From Acidobacteriota bacterium (GTDB lineage: Bacteria; Acidobacteriota; Vicinamibacteria; Vicinamibacterales; 2-12-FULL-66-21), in the NCBI GenBank assembly GCA_003222675.1, contig QHWT01000068.1, positions 1-64,000 of the forward strand: a stretch of 64,000 bases of DNA. The letters are read 5' to 3'. The stretch's first letter is position 1. Each line of letters starts with the position of its first letter. Below, piece by piece: positions 21,401 to 27,355 of this stretch. The position numbers were made by a program, and so were the translations under genes. The notes beneath the pieces were generated by a model that made no database searches, had not been told where the DNA came from, and saw only the letters and a program-made list of their open reading frames with translations.

Positions 21401-21601
21401 TGGTTCCCGTTCCTGCCGAATCCCACTGCTTCTGCCGTCGTGACGGCTGCGAATCCAAGGTCTGGTACCGGCTCGCTCGAGCTCACGAAGGGTGCCGGGC
21501 CGGCGGTCCGCGTATATTCACGAATTCCACGGATTCAGCTTCGGCGCGGTCAGCGAGTTGACGTCACTCGCCGTGGATTGGTTCATCGACCCGGCGAGTA
21601 A
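12479..21601 (+). CDS. Giant secreted modular protein: sialidase-like propeller, PQIS repeats, Ig-like, GloVer repeats, beta-helix
   Basis: 3040 residues with a signal peptide (MKRAVAWSAVFAILLSAGL). Residues about 40-640 contain BNR/Asp-box-like motifs (RSCDRGRTWIGS, ARSSDGGATWKK, SRSFDRGRTF) of a sialidase-type propeller. Two blocks of a PQIS(S/T) pentapeptide follow (about 826-888 and 967-998), then an MBG-type domain (about 1098-1184), a bacterial Ig/FNIII-like domain (1190-1275), GloVer tandem repeats (about 1275-1631; e.g. GNLYGTTISGGAFNAGTVFRL) and a long right-handed beta-helix (about 1638-2695) with recurring GNVISGN, IGTDPTG and NTIGG. A lectin-like domain occurs once intact (2700-2880) and again at the end, where the frame is lost near nt 21510-21525. 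No catalytic residues were identified; a surface adhesin/scaffold role is inferred. Confidence 0.9.
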   Translation: MKRAVAWSAVFAILLSAGLNGQAPHAGRSAPLQPGPNVNAVGGVANPHDPAALVKADLNQQRQNETVAAASTRNPDHILAAANDYRFVDFPEDQFFGGTQNFLSRLIARLVGRPMRHVPARTAAAVGAWTGVYRSCDRGRTWIGSAVPGSALDFSDASNNSALKRLTESAELQGGHAETTDPVLVAGPGGRMHLAVLGFVRFAGGSVGDSRMYYVSYTDRNNREGGTCFNYDFMREIDSAAAYASIAAPNAEGPFIDKPTIAVDKDGTLYVAYTVFNDTVKSRIVVARSSDGGATWKKTIPLLNAGFLRNHGAALTVDPLNGTVYLAWRMFFDNWPLMVISRSFDRGRTFLPATPISHFWPARGVDKIIDQLKAARLQPYDQFSAGQNDPVDLRFRTATARSLAFPTIVAGVVNGRSKVFAAWVERADVTPGSMTFGQPSATGSPRIMFSMSDNGITFTPRRAIDAAPRRENLFQVGVGSMLTRPSGPQVQPVLTMSGTTNGQLLLMYYESRDELDAVTQSISGLERVLDVRALRIDPSTGEPLAPSVQVSQYPVVTNSSPVTLPETAPGYRMANRQNLTMYSGGFAAFFGDYAHLSPSRPFEFKAGEWTWTSEASPSLAIWTDNRDVAFPLNAEGRVDISRDWTKYMPIVPTDSMATLPPDCTFVSSRNSNPYFTEIGGIIAGAPQSFKPLTIQRAFATYVENRTPDDRFFRLTIQDDEARGIDGSFDQFDFGAGSDVRNVKIFGHSSHHRTIWVQPRPQAPTASLSMLVQETTTLGGVLKADGYVARVVINPDPNNDALTTVPATAPQFAGDPTITADNSELHNPQISSPQISTFRVTAPQISSPQISSPQISSPQISTPQISSPQISTPQISSPQISTPQISTAPPDEGNGTDVTYTVTNQGTTWTTYEALFNVPGVTNLIGSGNYQFQVLITRTSLVPAFLQTAKGCEPAARTEVQVIANIPVPQISSPQIATLSNPQISTPQISTPQIATFSLAPAGGADDSTQNGTAAVSIARAAALSTGNDDSHSPILRDEVKVTLRAIALRPRAEILANGGTLFEPRRVVVRVESESTNVVRGIIQPDGTQPADVRLLTPTVSLTGGSFAFDGNRHPATGFAFGVNGINDVLSPALTFSYVGIGSTVYGPATTAPTDVGTYSAVGTFAGNLNYSAASNSAVINITAAGGTAPETTVASGPPSNSLSRTASFTFTSSNELSTFACSLDGGAFAACTSPATYFGLVNGSHTFRVQATDRANTDPTPASYSWTVNVAANYEVLHYLGSAFLDSSNGFLSTAPLLQGTDGFFYGTTRSGGAFGGGTAFRIDSSGHLVLLTSFPPLAEPSGPLTLATDGNFYVTGRLGGPISAGAIYRFDTGGHLTTLHPLASSTEGANPSAGVIQGSGGFFYGSTTSGGAFSGGTVFRMDTAGNLTVLHAFNNEDGALPLRVIQAPDGNLYGTTISGGAFNAGTVFRLTTSGELTVLHAFDPSVDGSSPQGGLVLATDGFFYGTTGSSFGAFGGTIYKIDRDGRFAVVHRLDTNTEGAGPVSELIQGSDGNFYGEAGSGGQTGGGTLYRMDGSGNVTVLHFFGGSGDGLFPGAGVIQGSDGALYGTTVGSANFASTGVVFRFNLAGVAVPTRTVTTTANGGAGSLRQAILDANASAGVRDEIRFDIPGAGPHTIDLTEALPALTGPVFINGGSQPGYAGIPLIVVRNLQSLPTGLMLSPAGNSRIRGLSIVGFRTTGIDALAGTNNVIDGNYIGVLPDGTAFENAVGVSISGADNLVGGTTADARNVISGNLGSGILIKGASARGNLVRGNYVGIGPDGTTAIPNGQSAIFLSDASSNTVGGNVSGAGNVVSGNRGDAITVDGVSAVANVIQGNLIGTDRTGLIRVPNGNIGISVVGAVNTAIGGPGLGRNVVSGNVIGIQVRANATGTAIQNNYIGLDAAASAAISNRWGVMIVDSANGNTVGGISPGVGNVISGNTTTGVEIAQNSQSNLIQGNLIGTDPSSNTAIANGFGVYLHGGASGNTIGGSVPGAGNVISGNQTGIGVFVDEDAPSNVVAGNRVGTNAAGTTAVPNGTGIRVSSANNTIGGTTSGARNLVSGNSGPFDAGITIAGPAATGNVIQGNFVGTDVSGTGSIPNLGNQGAILVTAGAASNTIGGTIAGAGNVVSGNTRDAITICCTVRNNSVQGNFIGTDPTGMVRVGNGGIGLDIAFGALDTMVGGPGAARNIISGNGTGILIRNDASGTLVQNNYIGVNATGSAALPNDVGVWMISLSTAGQVIGGSADGLGNVISGNAGVGLDLGNADGNRIEGNRIGTDASGDSALGNGSAGIRLQGSRNNTIGGSTAAARNLISGNRGHGVDVQNSSTSNVVSGNYIGLNAAGTTAIGNGLSGVEISFASDNRIGGFTASEANIIGGNATGVALDGFGALANHVTGNIIGLGADCCSPASARVPNRIGVSISGTTGIPGPNQFPNTIGVDVVSGLGRGNVISANTLSGVRIASSSIANAISGNWIGTDPTGAVALPNGTNGVELDGASSTGVQFNTIKFNAQAGVRVLSGIDNRVENNNISFNGELGIDLGPAGVTPNDDADADAGANNLQNFPVITSATAFSESTRVTGTLNSTPSTTFTLSFYGNASCDASGNGEGEFALGSSTVTTDLTGNAAFDTFVPGTLPPGAFVTTTATDPSGNTSEFSACQPESGWQPFTAPGTAAEVTTANPRSGNASLELVTERQVPVLVNAPTTPFGTFGQLNALSFDWAIDPASHGQLPPDLALRVYPANDPRSFFLHWDACNNGLCAFRPKGVWTTTSLIGQLSIQSAGPGFNTPPASLAEIPADAPISGIDLRGNFSFGLPSFSYIDNVTIGFTGGRPIVFNFELVNPAASRHRPVIDWTAPPAIAAGTPLSFAELNARSPAAGTFTYTPPSGAVLPADAHPLTTQFAPSDSSRFFPVSELVPLTVTGLRTVLPDDASWFPFLPNPTASAVVTAANPRSGTGSLELTKGAGPAVRVYSRIPRIQLRRGQRVDVTRRGLVHRPGE
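14953..15140 (+). repeat. PQIS pentapeptide-coding tandem repeat, first block
   Basis: The 15-nt unit ccgcagatctcgagc and close variants repeats 12 times, encoding PQISS/PQIST, interrupted once by FRVTA. BglII-like AGATCT recurs in almost every unit. A second, shorter block lies at 15378-15470 (PQISSPQIAT... PQISTPQIAT). In the protein it lies between the propeller and the Ig-like modules, so it may be a stiff linker. Confidence 0.9.
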
Positions 21602-21847
21602 CAGCCATGCACGCCACAACCGACCGGCGCGTGGCAGACGACTGACCTGATGGGTCGACTCAGAATTCAGGCGGCAGAGGCCAACACGCCCCCCGCCTCG
21701 CTCGCGGATATTCCGCCGGATGCGCCGATCGTCGGCATTCACATTCGCGCGGACTTCGGGTTCGGCGGACCGTGGCACGGGTTCGCGGACAATCTGACGA
21801 TCGGCTTCGGCAACCGCGAACCGATCGTCTTCAACTTCGAGAAATGA
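21525..21847 (+). pseudogene. Frame-disrupted remainder of the giant protein's C-terminal lectin-like domain
   Basis: Beyond the point where the giant frame stops matching, its second C-terminal domain continues in other frames. 21525-21610 (frame +1 relative to the main frame) reads FHGFSFGAVSELTSL and DWFIDPASN, matching FGTFGQLNALS and DWAIDPASHG of the first copy. 21626-21847, back in the main frame, reads GAWQTTDLMGRL and ends IVFNFEK-stop, matching VWTTTSLIGQL and IVFNFEL. About 40 residues between are missing. Thus there are two compensating frameshifts and a deletion, either real decay or sequence/assembly error. Confidence 0.75.
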
Positions 21848-21852
21848 GAATG

Positions 21853-21900
21853 CCCGGTCCAGAAGTACCGGGATAGCCCGGCCCGACTATCCTAGCCGGG
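21853..21900. terminator. Hairpin cluster between convergent genes
   Basis: CCCGGT/ACCGGG (21853-21858 with 21867-21872) and GGATAG/CTATCC (21871-21876 with 21886-21891) form successive or alternative hairpins just after the last codon of the giant gene's remnant and at the stop of the preA-like gene. There is no T-run, so a terminator role is only inferred from position. Confidence 0.35.
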
Positions 21901-23034
21901 AAGGTCGGTCGCGATCGACGCCGGGTGCGCATAACCTTCCCGCGCGTCGTGCCCGCCGAAGTACTCCTTCGCGTCCGGCCTCTTGATTTCCGAGTGCGCG
22001 ACGATGCGGTCGCGGCGGATGCCGCGGAAATCATCGAGCGTGCGCCAGCCGTCGCCGGCGTGCTGCTCCAGAAACGCCTGCATCCCCGAGATTAATCCGC
22101 TGATGATCGTTGGACCGATCGCGCGATCCAGCATCGCGGCGGTGCAGACCTGCACCGTGCCGCAGCCAAGGAGGAAGTAATTGAGCGCGTGCGTGAAGTC
22201 CGAGATCCCTCCAATCCCTGAAAAGCTGCGATCGGGAAACGCGGTCGTCATCTGTGCCATCTTCGCGAGCGACTGCGGGAGGATCGCGGGGCCGCCGAGA
22301 CCGCCGTACGACACCTTGCCCTCGACGTGCACCTCGAATTCGAGCGATTGCGGGTCGACGAGCGGCAGGGACGTGAATGTGTTCGAAGAGGAGATTGCGT
22401 CGGCGCCCGCCGCGAACGCGGCCTCGGCTTCCTTCGCGATGTTCGTTGTCGTCGGCGTCAGCTTGACCCAGACCGGCACGCGCGCCGCGGCCTTCACCAC
22501 GCGAACCACGGTGTCGATCAGCTCACAGTTCTTGCCGATGTTCGAGCCCATGTCCTCCCGGTCCATGTGCGGACACGACAGGTTCAGCTCGAACGCATCC
22601 ACGCCCTGGGCCTGGCACGCCTCCGCCAGCTCGCGCCAGTGATCGAGCTCCCGATCATCTTCCGAGCCCGCCATGATCGAGGCCACGAGCACGCGGTCGG
22701 GATACGCGTCCTTGATCCGGCGGAGGCGTGGCAGCCACCAATCGAGCGGCTTGTCGGAAATGAGCTCCCAGTTCCACGATGAATGGAGCGCCGTGTTCGC
22801 GCGCTTCTCCATCGAGATCTGCGCGGTGTCGGGCGACGAACGGAGGAATCTCGTTTTCGGTCCCTTGACGTTCACTACAGGGTGCATGCCAATCGTCTTG
22901 GTGACGACCCCGCCCCACCCGGCCTCGAACGCGCGCAGGATGTTCGTGTCCGACTCGGTCGGCGGCGCCGAGGCGAGCAGAAACGGGTTCTCGAAGCGGA
23001 TGCCGGTGAATACCGTGCCGACGGATGCGGACAT
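21892..23034 (-). CDS. preA: PreA-like dihydropyrimidine dehydrogenase subunit, no ferredoxin domain
   Basis: A 380-residue FMN-binding TIM barrel of the dihydroorotate/dihydropyrimidine dehydrogenase group. ATG 23034 starts MSASVGTVFTGIRFENPFLLASAPPT; the frame is open to 23259 but that leader is not family-like. Motifs: ELNLSCPHMD, VWVKLTPTTTNI, SSNTFTSLPLVD, YGGLGGPAI and FSGIGGISDF. It should reduce uracil/thymine to the dihydro forms. Unlike E. coli PreA, the C-terminus has no 4Fe-4S Cys clusters, and no PreT partner is in the window. It is divergent from the amidohydrolase and hydantoinase genes that do the next steps, which is the main reason for choosing PreA over a dihydroorotate enzyme. 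Confidence 0.85.
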   Translation of the reverse strand: MSASVGTVFTGIRFENPFLLASAPPTESDTNILRAFEAGWGGVVTKTIGMHPVVNVKGPKTRFLRSSPDTAQISMEKRANTALHSSWNWELISDKPLDWWLPRLRRIKDAYPDRVLVASIMAGSEDDRELDHWRELAEACQAQGVDAFELNLSCPHMDREDMGSNIGKNCELIDTVVRVVKAAARVPVWVKLTPTTTNIAKEAEAAFAAGADAISSSNTFTSLPLVDPQSLEFEVHVEGKVSYGGLGGPAILPQSLAKMAQMTTAFPDRSFSGIGGISDFTHALNYFLLGCGTVQVCTAAMLDRAIGPTIISGLISGMQAFLEQHAGDGWRTLDDFRGIRRDRIVAHSEIKRPDAKEYFGGHDAREGYAHPASIATDLPG

Positions 23035-23131
23035 GAGGGCCCCCCGAGGTGGAAGCCGTGAGTGTAGCCCAGTTCGGTGAAAATCCGTGTAATCCGTGTT
23101 ACCTTGCCACCCTTCCCCACCGGAGGCACTG
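23035..23131. promoter_or_regulatory. Divergent spacer of the pyrimidine-degradation genes with AATCCGTGT repeat
   Basis: This 97-nt spacer must hold promoters for preA (left) and the degradation operon (right). It contains a doubled 9-nt word (AATCCGTGT, 23081-23098). The Shine-Dalgarno CGGAGG at 23121-23126, five bases before ATG 23132, sets the start of the beta-ureidopropionase. No -35/-10 pair stands out. Confidence 0.4.
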
Positions 23132-24001
23132 ATGGCGCGAAGCGTTCGTGGCGGATTGATCCAGGTGAAGGCAGATGTGCCGCTCGACGGCTCCGCCGGA
23201 GACGTCAAGCGGCGCATGATCGACAAGCACATGCCGCTCATCGAGGAGGCGGCGAGCAAAGGAGTGCAGCTCCTTTGCCTGCAGGAACTGTTCTACGGCC
23301 CGTACTTCTGCGCCGAGCAGCACACGCGCTGGTACGAGATGGTCGAACGGATTCCCGACGGCCCGACGATCCAGTTGATGCAGGACGTCGCGCGGCGGCA
23401 GGGCATGGTGATGGTGGTGCCGATCTACGAGGAAGAGATGACGGGGGTGTATTACAACGCCGCGGCCGTCATCGACGCGGATGGGAAGTATCTCGGCAAG
23501 TATCGCAAGCACCACATCCCGCACGTCGCGCCGGGATTCTGGGAGAAGTTCTACTTCCGTCCCGGCAATCTCGGATATCCCGTCTTCGAGACCGCCGCGG
23601 GACGCGTGGGCGTCTACATCTGCTACGACCGTCATTTCCCCGAAGGGGCGCGCATCCTCGGTCTGAACGGCGCGGAGATAGTACTCAATCCGTCCGCGAC
23701 GGTTGCGGGCCTCTCGGAGTATTTGTGGAAGCTGGAGCAACCGGCGCATGCCGTTGCCAACGGATATTTCGTTGGCGCGATCAACCGGGTAGGCGTCGAA
23801 GCGCCGTGGAAGATCGGTGAGTTCTACGGGCAGAGCTACTTCTGCGATCCGCGTGGCCGCTTCATCGCCGAAGGCAGCCGCGACAAAGACGAGCTGATCG
23901 TCGCCGACCTGAATCTCGATCTGATCCAGGAAGTGCGCAACACGTGGCAGTTCTATCGCGACCGTCGTCCCGAGACGTACGGCACGATTACTGCGCTGTA
24001 G
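23132..24001 (+). CDS. Beta-ureidopropionase (N-carbamoyl-beta-alanine amidohydrolase), nitrilase superfamily
   Basis: 289 residues. The nitrilase catalytic triad is visible: Glu in LCLQELFYGPYF, Lys in KYRKHHIPH and Cys in ICYDRHFPEG; a second conserved Glu is in PGFWEKFYF. It hydrolyses N-carbamoyl-beta-alanine to beta-alanine, CO2 and ammonia, the last step of reductive uracil breakdown. ATG 23132 is chosen for its Shine-Dalgarno; the frame extends to a GTG at 23096. Next to dihydropyrimidinase (55-nt gap containing heptamers), which supports this activity over other carbamoylases. Confidence 0.92.
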   Translation: MARSVRGGLIQVKADVPLDGSAGDVKRRMIDKHMPLIEEAASKGVQLLCLQELFYGPYFCAEQHTRWYEMVERIPDGPTIQLMQDVARRQGMVMVVPIYEEEMTGVYYNAAAVIDADGKYLGKYRKHHIPHVAPGFWEKFYFRPGNLGYPVFETAAGRVGVYICYDRHFPEGARILGLNGAEIVLNPSATVAGLSEYLWKLEQPAHAVANGYFVGAINRVGVEAPWKIGEFYGQSYFCDPRGRFIAEGSRDKDELIVADLNLDLIQEVRNTWQFYRDRRPETYGTITAL

Positions 24002-24004
24002 CAA

Positions 24005-24054
24005 GGCTTCGGGCTTCAGGCTTCCGGCTTCGCCGTTCGGGCTTCGGCGTTTAA
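24005..24054. repeat. Heptamer tract, word GGCTTCG/GGCTTCA
   Basis: Imperfect period-7 repeats (ttcgggcttcaggcttccgg...) fill the 55-nt gap between the beta-ureidopropionase stop and the dihydropyrimidinase start, inside a presumed operon. Confidence 0.75.
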
Positions 24055-24056
24055 TC

Positions 24057-25457
24057 ATGAGCCTTCTGATTACTAACGGACGGGTGATCACCGCGGCCGA
24101 TGACTACGTTGCCGATGTCTACTGCGAGAACGGCACCATCACGGCCATCGGGAAGGACCTGCCGTCACACCGCTTTCAGGCGGAGCGGACGATCGATGCG
24201 TCCGGCAAGTACGTGATGCCAGGCGGCATCGACGTGCACACGCACCTTGACATGCCCTTCGGCGGCACGTGTTCGTCGGATGACTTCGAAACCGGCACGA
24301 TTGCCGCAGCGTTTGGCGGGACGACGAGCCTCGTCGACTTCGCGATCCAGTACCGCGGCAAGACGATGAGGCACGCGCTGGACGACTGGATGGCCAAGGC
24401 GTCCGGCAAGGCGGTGATCGATTACTCGTTCCACATGATCCTCACGGAACTGCCCGATGCGGGCCTCTCCGACATGGACACGATGGTGCGTCAGGGGATC
24501 ACCAGCTTCAAGCTGTTCATGGCCTATCCGGGCGTGTTCATGGTGGACGATGCGACGATCTTCAGGGCGTTGCGGCGGACGGGGGAGAACGGCGGCCTCG
24601 TCTGCATGCACGCCGAGAACGGCGGCGTGATCGACGTGCTCGTGCAGGAGGCGCTCCGCAAGGGAGAGAAGGCGCCGAAGTATCATGCGCTGACGCGGCC
24701 GTCACGCGCGGAGGGAGAAGCGACCGGCCGCGCGATCGCGCTCGCCGAGATCGCCGGCGTGCCGATCTACATCGTGCATCTGTCCTCCGCTGACGCGCTC
24801 GAAAAGATCAGGCACGCACGCGACATGGGCCTGCCCGCCTATGCGGAGACATGCCCGCAGTATCTGTTTCTCTCATACGACAACTACGAAGAGCCGGGCT
24901 TCAACGGCGCAAAGTACGTGATGTCGCCGCCGCTGCGCGAGAAGTGGCACCAGGACGTGTTGTGGAAAGGGCTCGCAAAGAACGACCTGCAGGTCATCTC
25001 GACCGATCACTGCCCGTTCTGCATGAGCGAGCAGAAGGAGCTCGGGAAAGACGATTTCAGCAAAATTCCCAACGGCGCGCCGGGGATCGAGACGCGCCTG
25101 ACGCTGGTGCACAACGGCGGCGTGCGCGGCGGCCGCATCAGTCTCAACCGCTTCGTCGAGCTCTGCTCGACGACGCCCGCGAGAATGTTCGGCCTGTTCC
25201 CACGCAAAGGGACGATCGCCGTCGGCAGCGACGCCGATATCGTCATCTTCGATCCGGATGCCAGGCAGACGCTCGGCGTCAAGACGCTCCATATGCGGGT
25301 CGACTACAACCCCTACGAAGGCACCGTCGTGCAGGGCGCGCCAAGCGCCGTCATTTCGAACGGCACGGTGATCGTCGAGGGGGGCAAGTTCGTCGGCAGG
25401 AAGGGCGCGGGACGCTTCATCAAACGCGGACCGAGTCAAGCCCCATCGGGACTTTAA
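24057..25457 (+). CDS. hydA: Dihydropyrimidinase (hydantoinase)
   Basis: 466 residues, a binuclear metal amidohydrolase that opens dihydrouracil to N-carbamoyl-beta-alanine. Metal ligands are all present: HTHLD (about residue 60), the carboxylated Lys in SFKLFMAYPG, His in CMHAENG and IVHLSS, and Asp in ISTDHCPF. The length and the C-terminal NPYEGTVVQGAP segment are typical of D-hydantoinases/dihydropyrimidinases. It sits between beta-ureidopropionase and the nucleobase permease, giving a substrate-to-product order. Confidence 0.95.
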   Translation: MSLLITNGRVITAADDYVADVYCENGTITAIGKDLPSHRFQAERTIDASGKYVMPGGIDVHTHLDMPFGGTCSSDDFETGTIAAAFGGTTSLVDFAIQYRGKTMRHALDDWMAKASGKAVIDYSFHMILTELPDAGLSDMDTMVRQGITSFKLFMAYPGVFMVDDATIFRALRRTGENGGLVCMHAENGGVIDVLVQEALRKGEKAPKYHALTRPSRAEGEATGRAIALAEIAGVPIYIVHLSSADALEKIRHARDMGLPAYAETCPQYLFLSYDNYEEPGFNGAKYVMSPPLREKWHQDVLWKGLAKNDLQVISTDHCPFCMSEQKELGKDDFSKIPNGAPGIETRLTLVHNGGVRGGRISLNRFVELCSTTPARMFGLFPRKGTIAVGSDADIVIFDPDARQTLGVKTLHMRVDYNPYEGTVVQGAPSAVISNGTVIVEGGKFVGRKGAGRFIKRGPSQAPSGL

Positions 25458-25487
25458 CTTAATGACCCCGGGGTGCCTAATGACTCA

Positions 25488-25540
25488 CCTGAAGCCTGAA
25501 GCCTGAGGCCCGAAGCCCGAAGCTGAAGCCCGAAGCCATT
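25488..25540. repeat. Heptamer tract, word GCCTGAA/GCCCGAA
   Basis: Seven or so head-to-tail 7-mers (gcctgaa, gcctgag, gcccgaa) with one single-base slip, lying in the 94-nt gap between dihydropyrimidinase and the permease. The word is the complement of the tract upstream of dihydropyrimidinase, so the gene is flanked by inverted tracts. Confidence 0.8.
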
Positions 25541-25551
25541 CACGCGAGCTG

Positions 25552-27021
25552 ATGATCACTGCGAGCCAGACCACACTCCCCGACGGGCGGGTCGAGCTCC
25601 GCGAGCGCTCGCGCATCAAAGCGAGTCCCCTTTACAACGAGGACCTCGCGCCGGTGCCGATCGCGCGGCGTACGTGGACCACTTACAACTACGCCGCGCT
25701 GTGGATCAGCATGGCGCACTGTATCCCGACGTACATGCTCGCGTCGGGACTGATCGCGTCCGGGATGAACTGGTGGCAGGCCTTGGTGACGGTGTTGCTG
25801 GGCAACACGATCGTGCTCGTGCCGATCCTCTTGAACTCCCACCCGGGCACCAAATATGGCATCCCCTTCCCCGTCTTCGCGCGCGCCGCATTTGGCACGA
25901 TCGGATCGAACCTCCCGGCGTTGATGCGCGCGATCGTCGCGTGCGGCTGGTTCGGCATCCAGGCGTGGATCGGCGGCGAGGCGTTGAACACCTTCTTCAC
26001 GAGCGTGGTGCCCGGATGGGCAACGCTCCTCGGCGCCGGTTTCGGCGGACACTCGGGAACGGAATGGCTGTCGTTCCTGATGTTCTGGTCGCTCAACATC
26101 TACATCATCTACCGCGGGATGGATCTGCTGCGCCGCGTCGAGAACTGGGCGGCGCCGTTCGTGCTCGTGATGACCGGCGCGCTCCTCGCCTGGGCCGTCT
26201 GGCGCGCGCACGGCTTCGGACCTCTCTTTGCGCAGCGAGGACGATTCACGAACGCCGCGGACTTCTTCAAGGTGTTCGTTCCCTCGCTGACGGCCATGAT
26301 CGGGTTCTGGGCGACGCTCTCGCTCAACATGCCCGACTTCACGCGCTTCGGGCGCAGCCAGCGCGAGCAGGTGGTTGGCCAGGTGGTCGCGCTCCCCACG
26401 ACGATGTTCGTGTTCGCGGCGATGGGCGTCATGATCACGAGCGCCACCTCGATCATCTACGGCGAGTTGATCTGGGATCCGGTGAAACTGATAGGACGAT
26501 TCCGCGATCCACTCGTCATCGCGGTGTCGATGTTCACCGCGGTCGTCGCGACGCTCGCGGTGAATATCGCGGCAAACGTCGTCTCCCCTGCCAACGACTT
26601 CGCGAATGCGTTCCCGCGCGCCATCAGTTTCAAGACGGGCGGCTTGATCACGGGCGTCCTCGGGATCGTGATTCAACCGTGGAAGCTGCTCGCGGATCCA
26701 TCGGGCTACATCTTCACGTGGCTGCTCGGATATTCCGGCGGCCTCGGATCGATCGCGGGCGTGCTGATCGCGGACTACTGGATCGTGCGCCGCACGGATC
26801 TTCGTCTCGAAGATTTGTACCTGCCTGACGGCCGCTATCGTTACTCCCGCGGATGGCACGTGCCGGGCGCGGTGGCCACGATCGCGGGCTGCGCGGCCGC
26901 ATGGGGCGGCCTCCTCATTCCGCTGCTGCGCCCGCTTTACGACTATGCCTGGTTCGTTGGCTTTGGCGTCGCCGCGCTTGTCTATTTCGTAATCGCCAGT
27001 TGGGAAAAGTCTTCCCGGTAG
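25552..27021 (+). CDS. NCS1 family nucleobase:cation symporter
   Basis: 489 residues with about 12 hydrophobic helices. The NCS1 hallmarks are near the N-terminus (PLYNEDLAPVPIARRTWTTYNYAALWISMAH), the HPGTKYGIPFPVFARAAFG loop, WFGIQAWIGGEAL, and SLNMPDFTRFGRSQREQ in the middle. Members import uracil, cytosine, allantoin or hydantoins. Placed last in the pyrimidine cluster it most likely brings uracil/thymine or a hydantoin-like substrate into the cell. Confidence 0.92.
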   Translation: MITASQTTLPDGRVELRERSRIKASPLYNEDLAPVPIARRTWTTYNYAALWISMAHCIPTYMLASGLIASGMNWWQALVTVLLGNTIVLVPILLNSHPGTKYGIPFPVFARAAFGTIGSNLPALMRAIVACGWFGIQAWIGGEALNTFFTSVVPGWATLLGAGFGGHSGTEWLSFLMFWSLNIYIIYRGMDLLRRVENWAAPFVLVMTGALLAWAVWRAHGFGPLFAQRGRFTNAADFFKVFVPSLTAMIGFWATLSLNMPDFTRFGRSQREQVVGQVVALPTTMFVFAAMGVMITSATSIIYGELIWDPVKLIGRFRDPLVIAVSMFTAVVATLAVNIAANVVSPANDFANAFPRAISFKTGGLITGVLGIVIQPWKLLADPSGYIFTWLLGYSGGLGSIAGVLIADYWIVRRTDLRLEDLYLPDGRYRYSRGWHVPGAVATIAGCAAAWGGLLIPLLRPLYDYAWFVGFGVAALVYFVIASWEKSSR

Positions 27022-27355
27022 CGGCTGAGCGTCCTTTTTGTTTTCTGCCGCCCCAACAATCCTCCGGCGGCTGAACTAATGTCTGCCAGCGCGAGGACTT
27101 TCGCGACAGTTCTGCAACACTCCAGATACGAATTTCGCTGGGGAAATATTGACAATTCTGCCATTTGACAGTTTTCGCGCCCCCCGGCCAGCAACTTGCT
27201 CAAGTCGCCGGCACAACAACCGATCTGAGCCGATTGCAGCGGTCTACCGCCGCATCGTGCGCTGAGTCTCCTGGCGGAGCGCGAGACCTCCAGGTGCGTC
27301 AGCCATACCGGAGGTCTGCGCCGGGGATCGATTTCAAGGTGGAGGGTGCCGCGTC
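27022..27355. other. 334-nt gap upstream of the 2376-residue secreted protein
   Basis: AT-richer than its surroundings near 27110-27175, with TTGACA at 27149-27154 and again at 27165-27170, but neither has a convincing -10 box at 16-18 nt. GGAGG at about 27341-27345 is the ribosome-binding site for ATG 27356. No gene is seen here. Confidence 0.5.

Noticed and set aside
25540-26859. 439-codon leftward frame opposite the NCS1 permease
   Set aside because: Composition is that of a high-GC antisense shadow; the + strand gives a clear membrane transporter.
27149-27170. Two TTGACA boxes as promoters
   Set aside because: No -10 element at 16-18 nt from either; left as unassigned.
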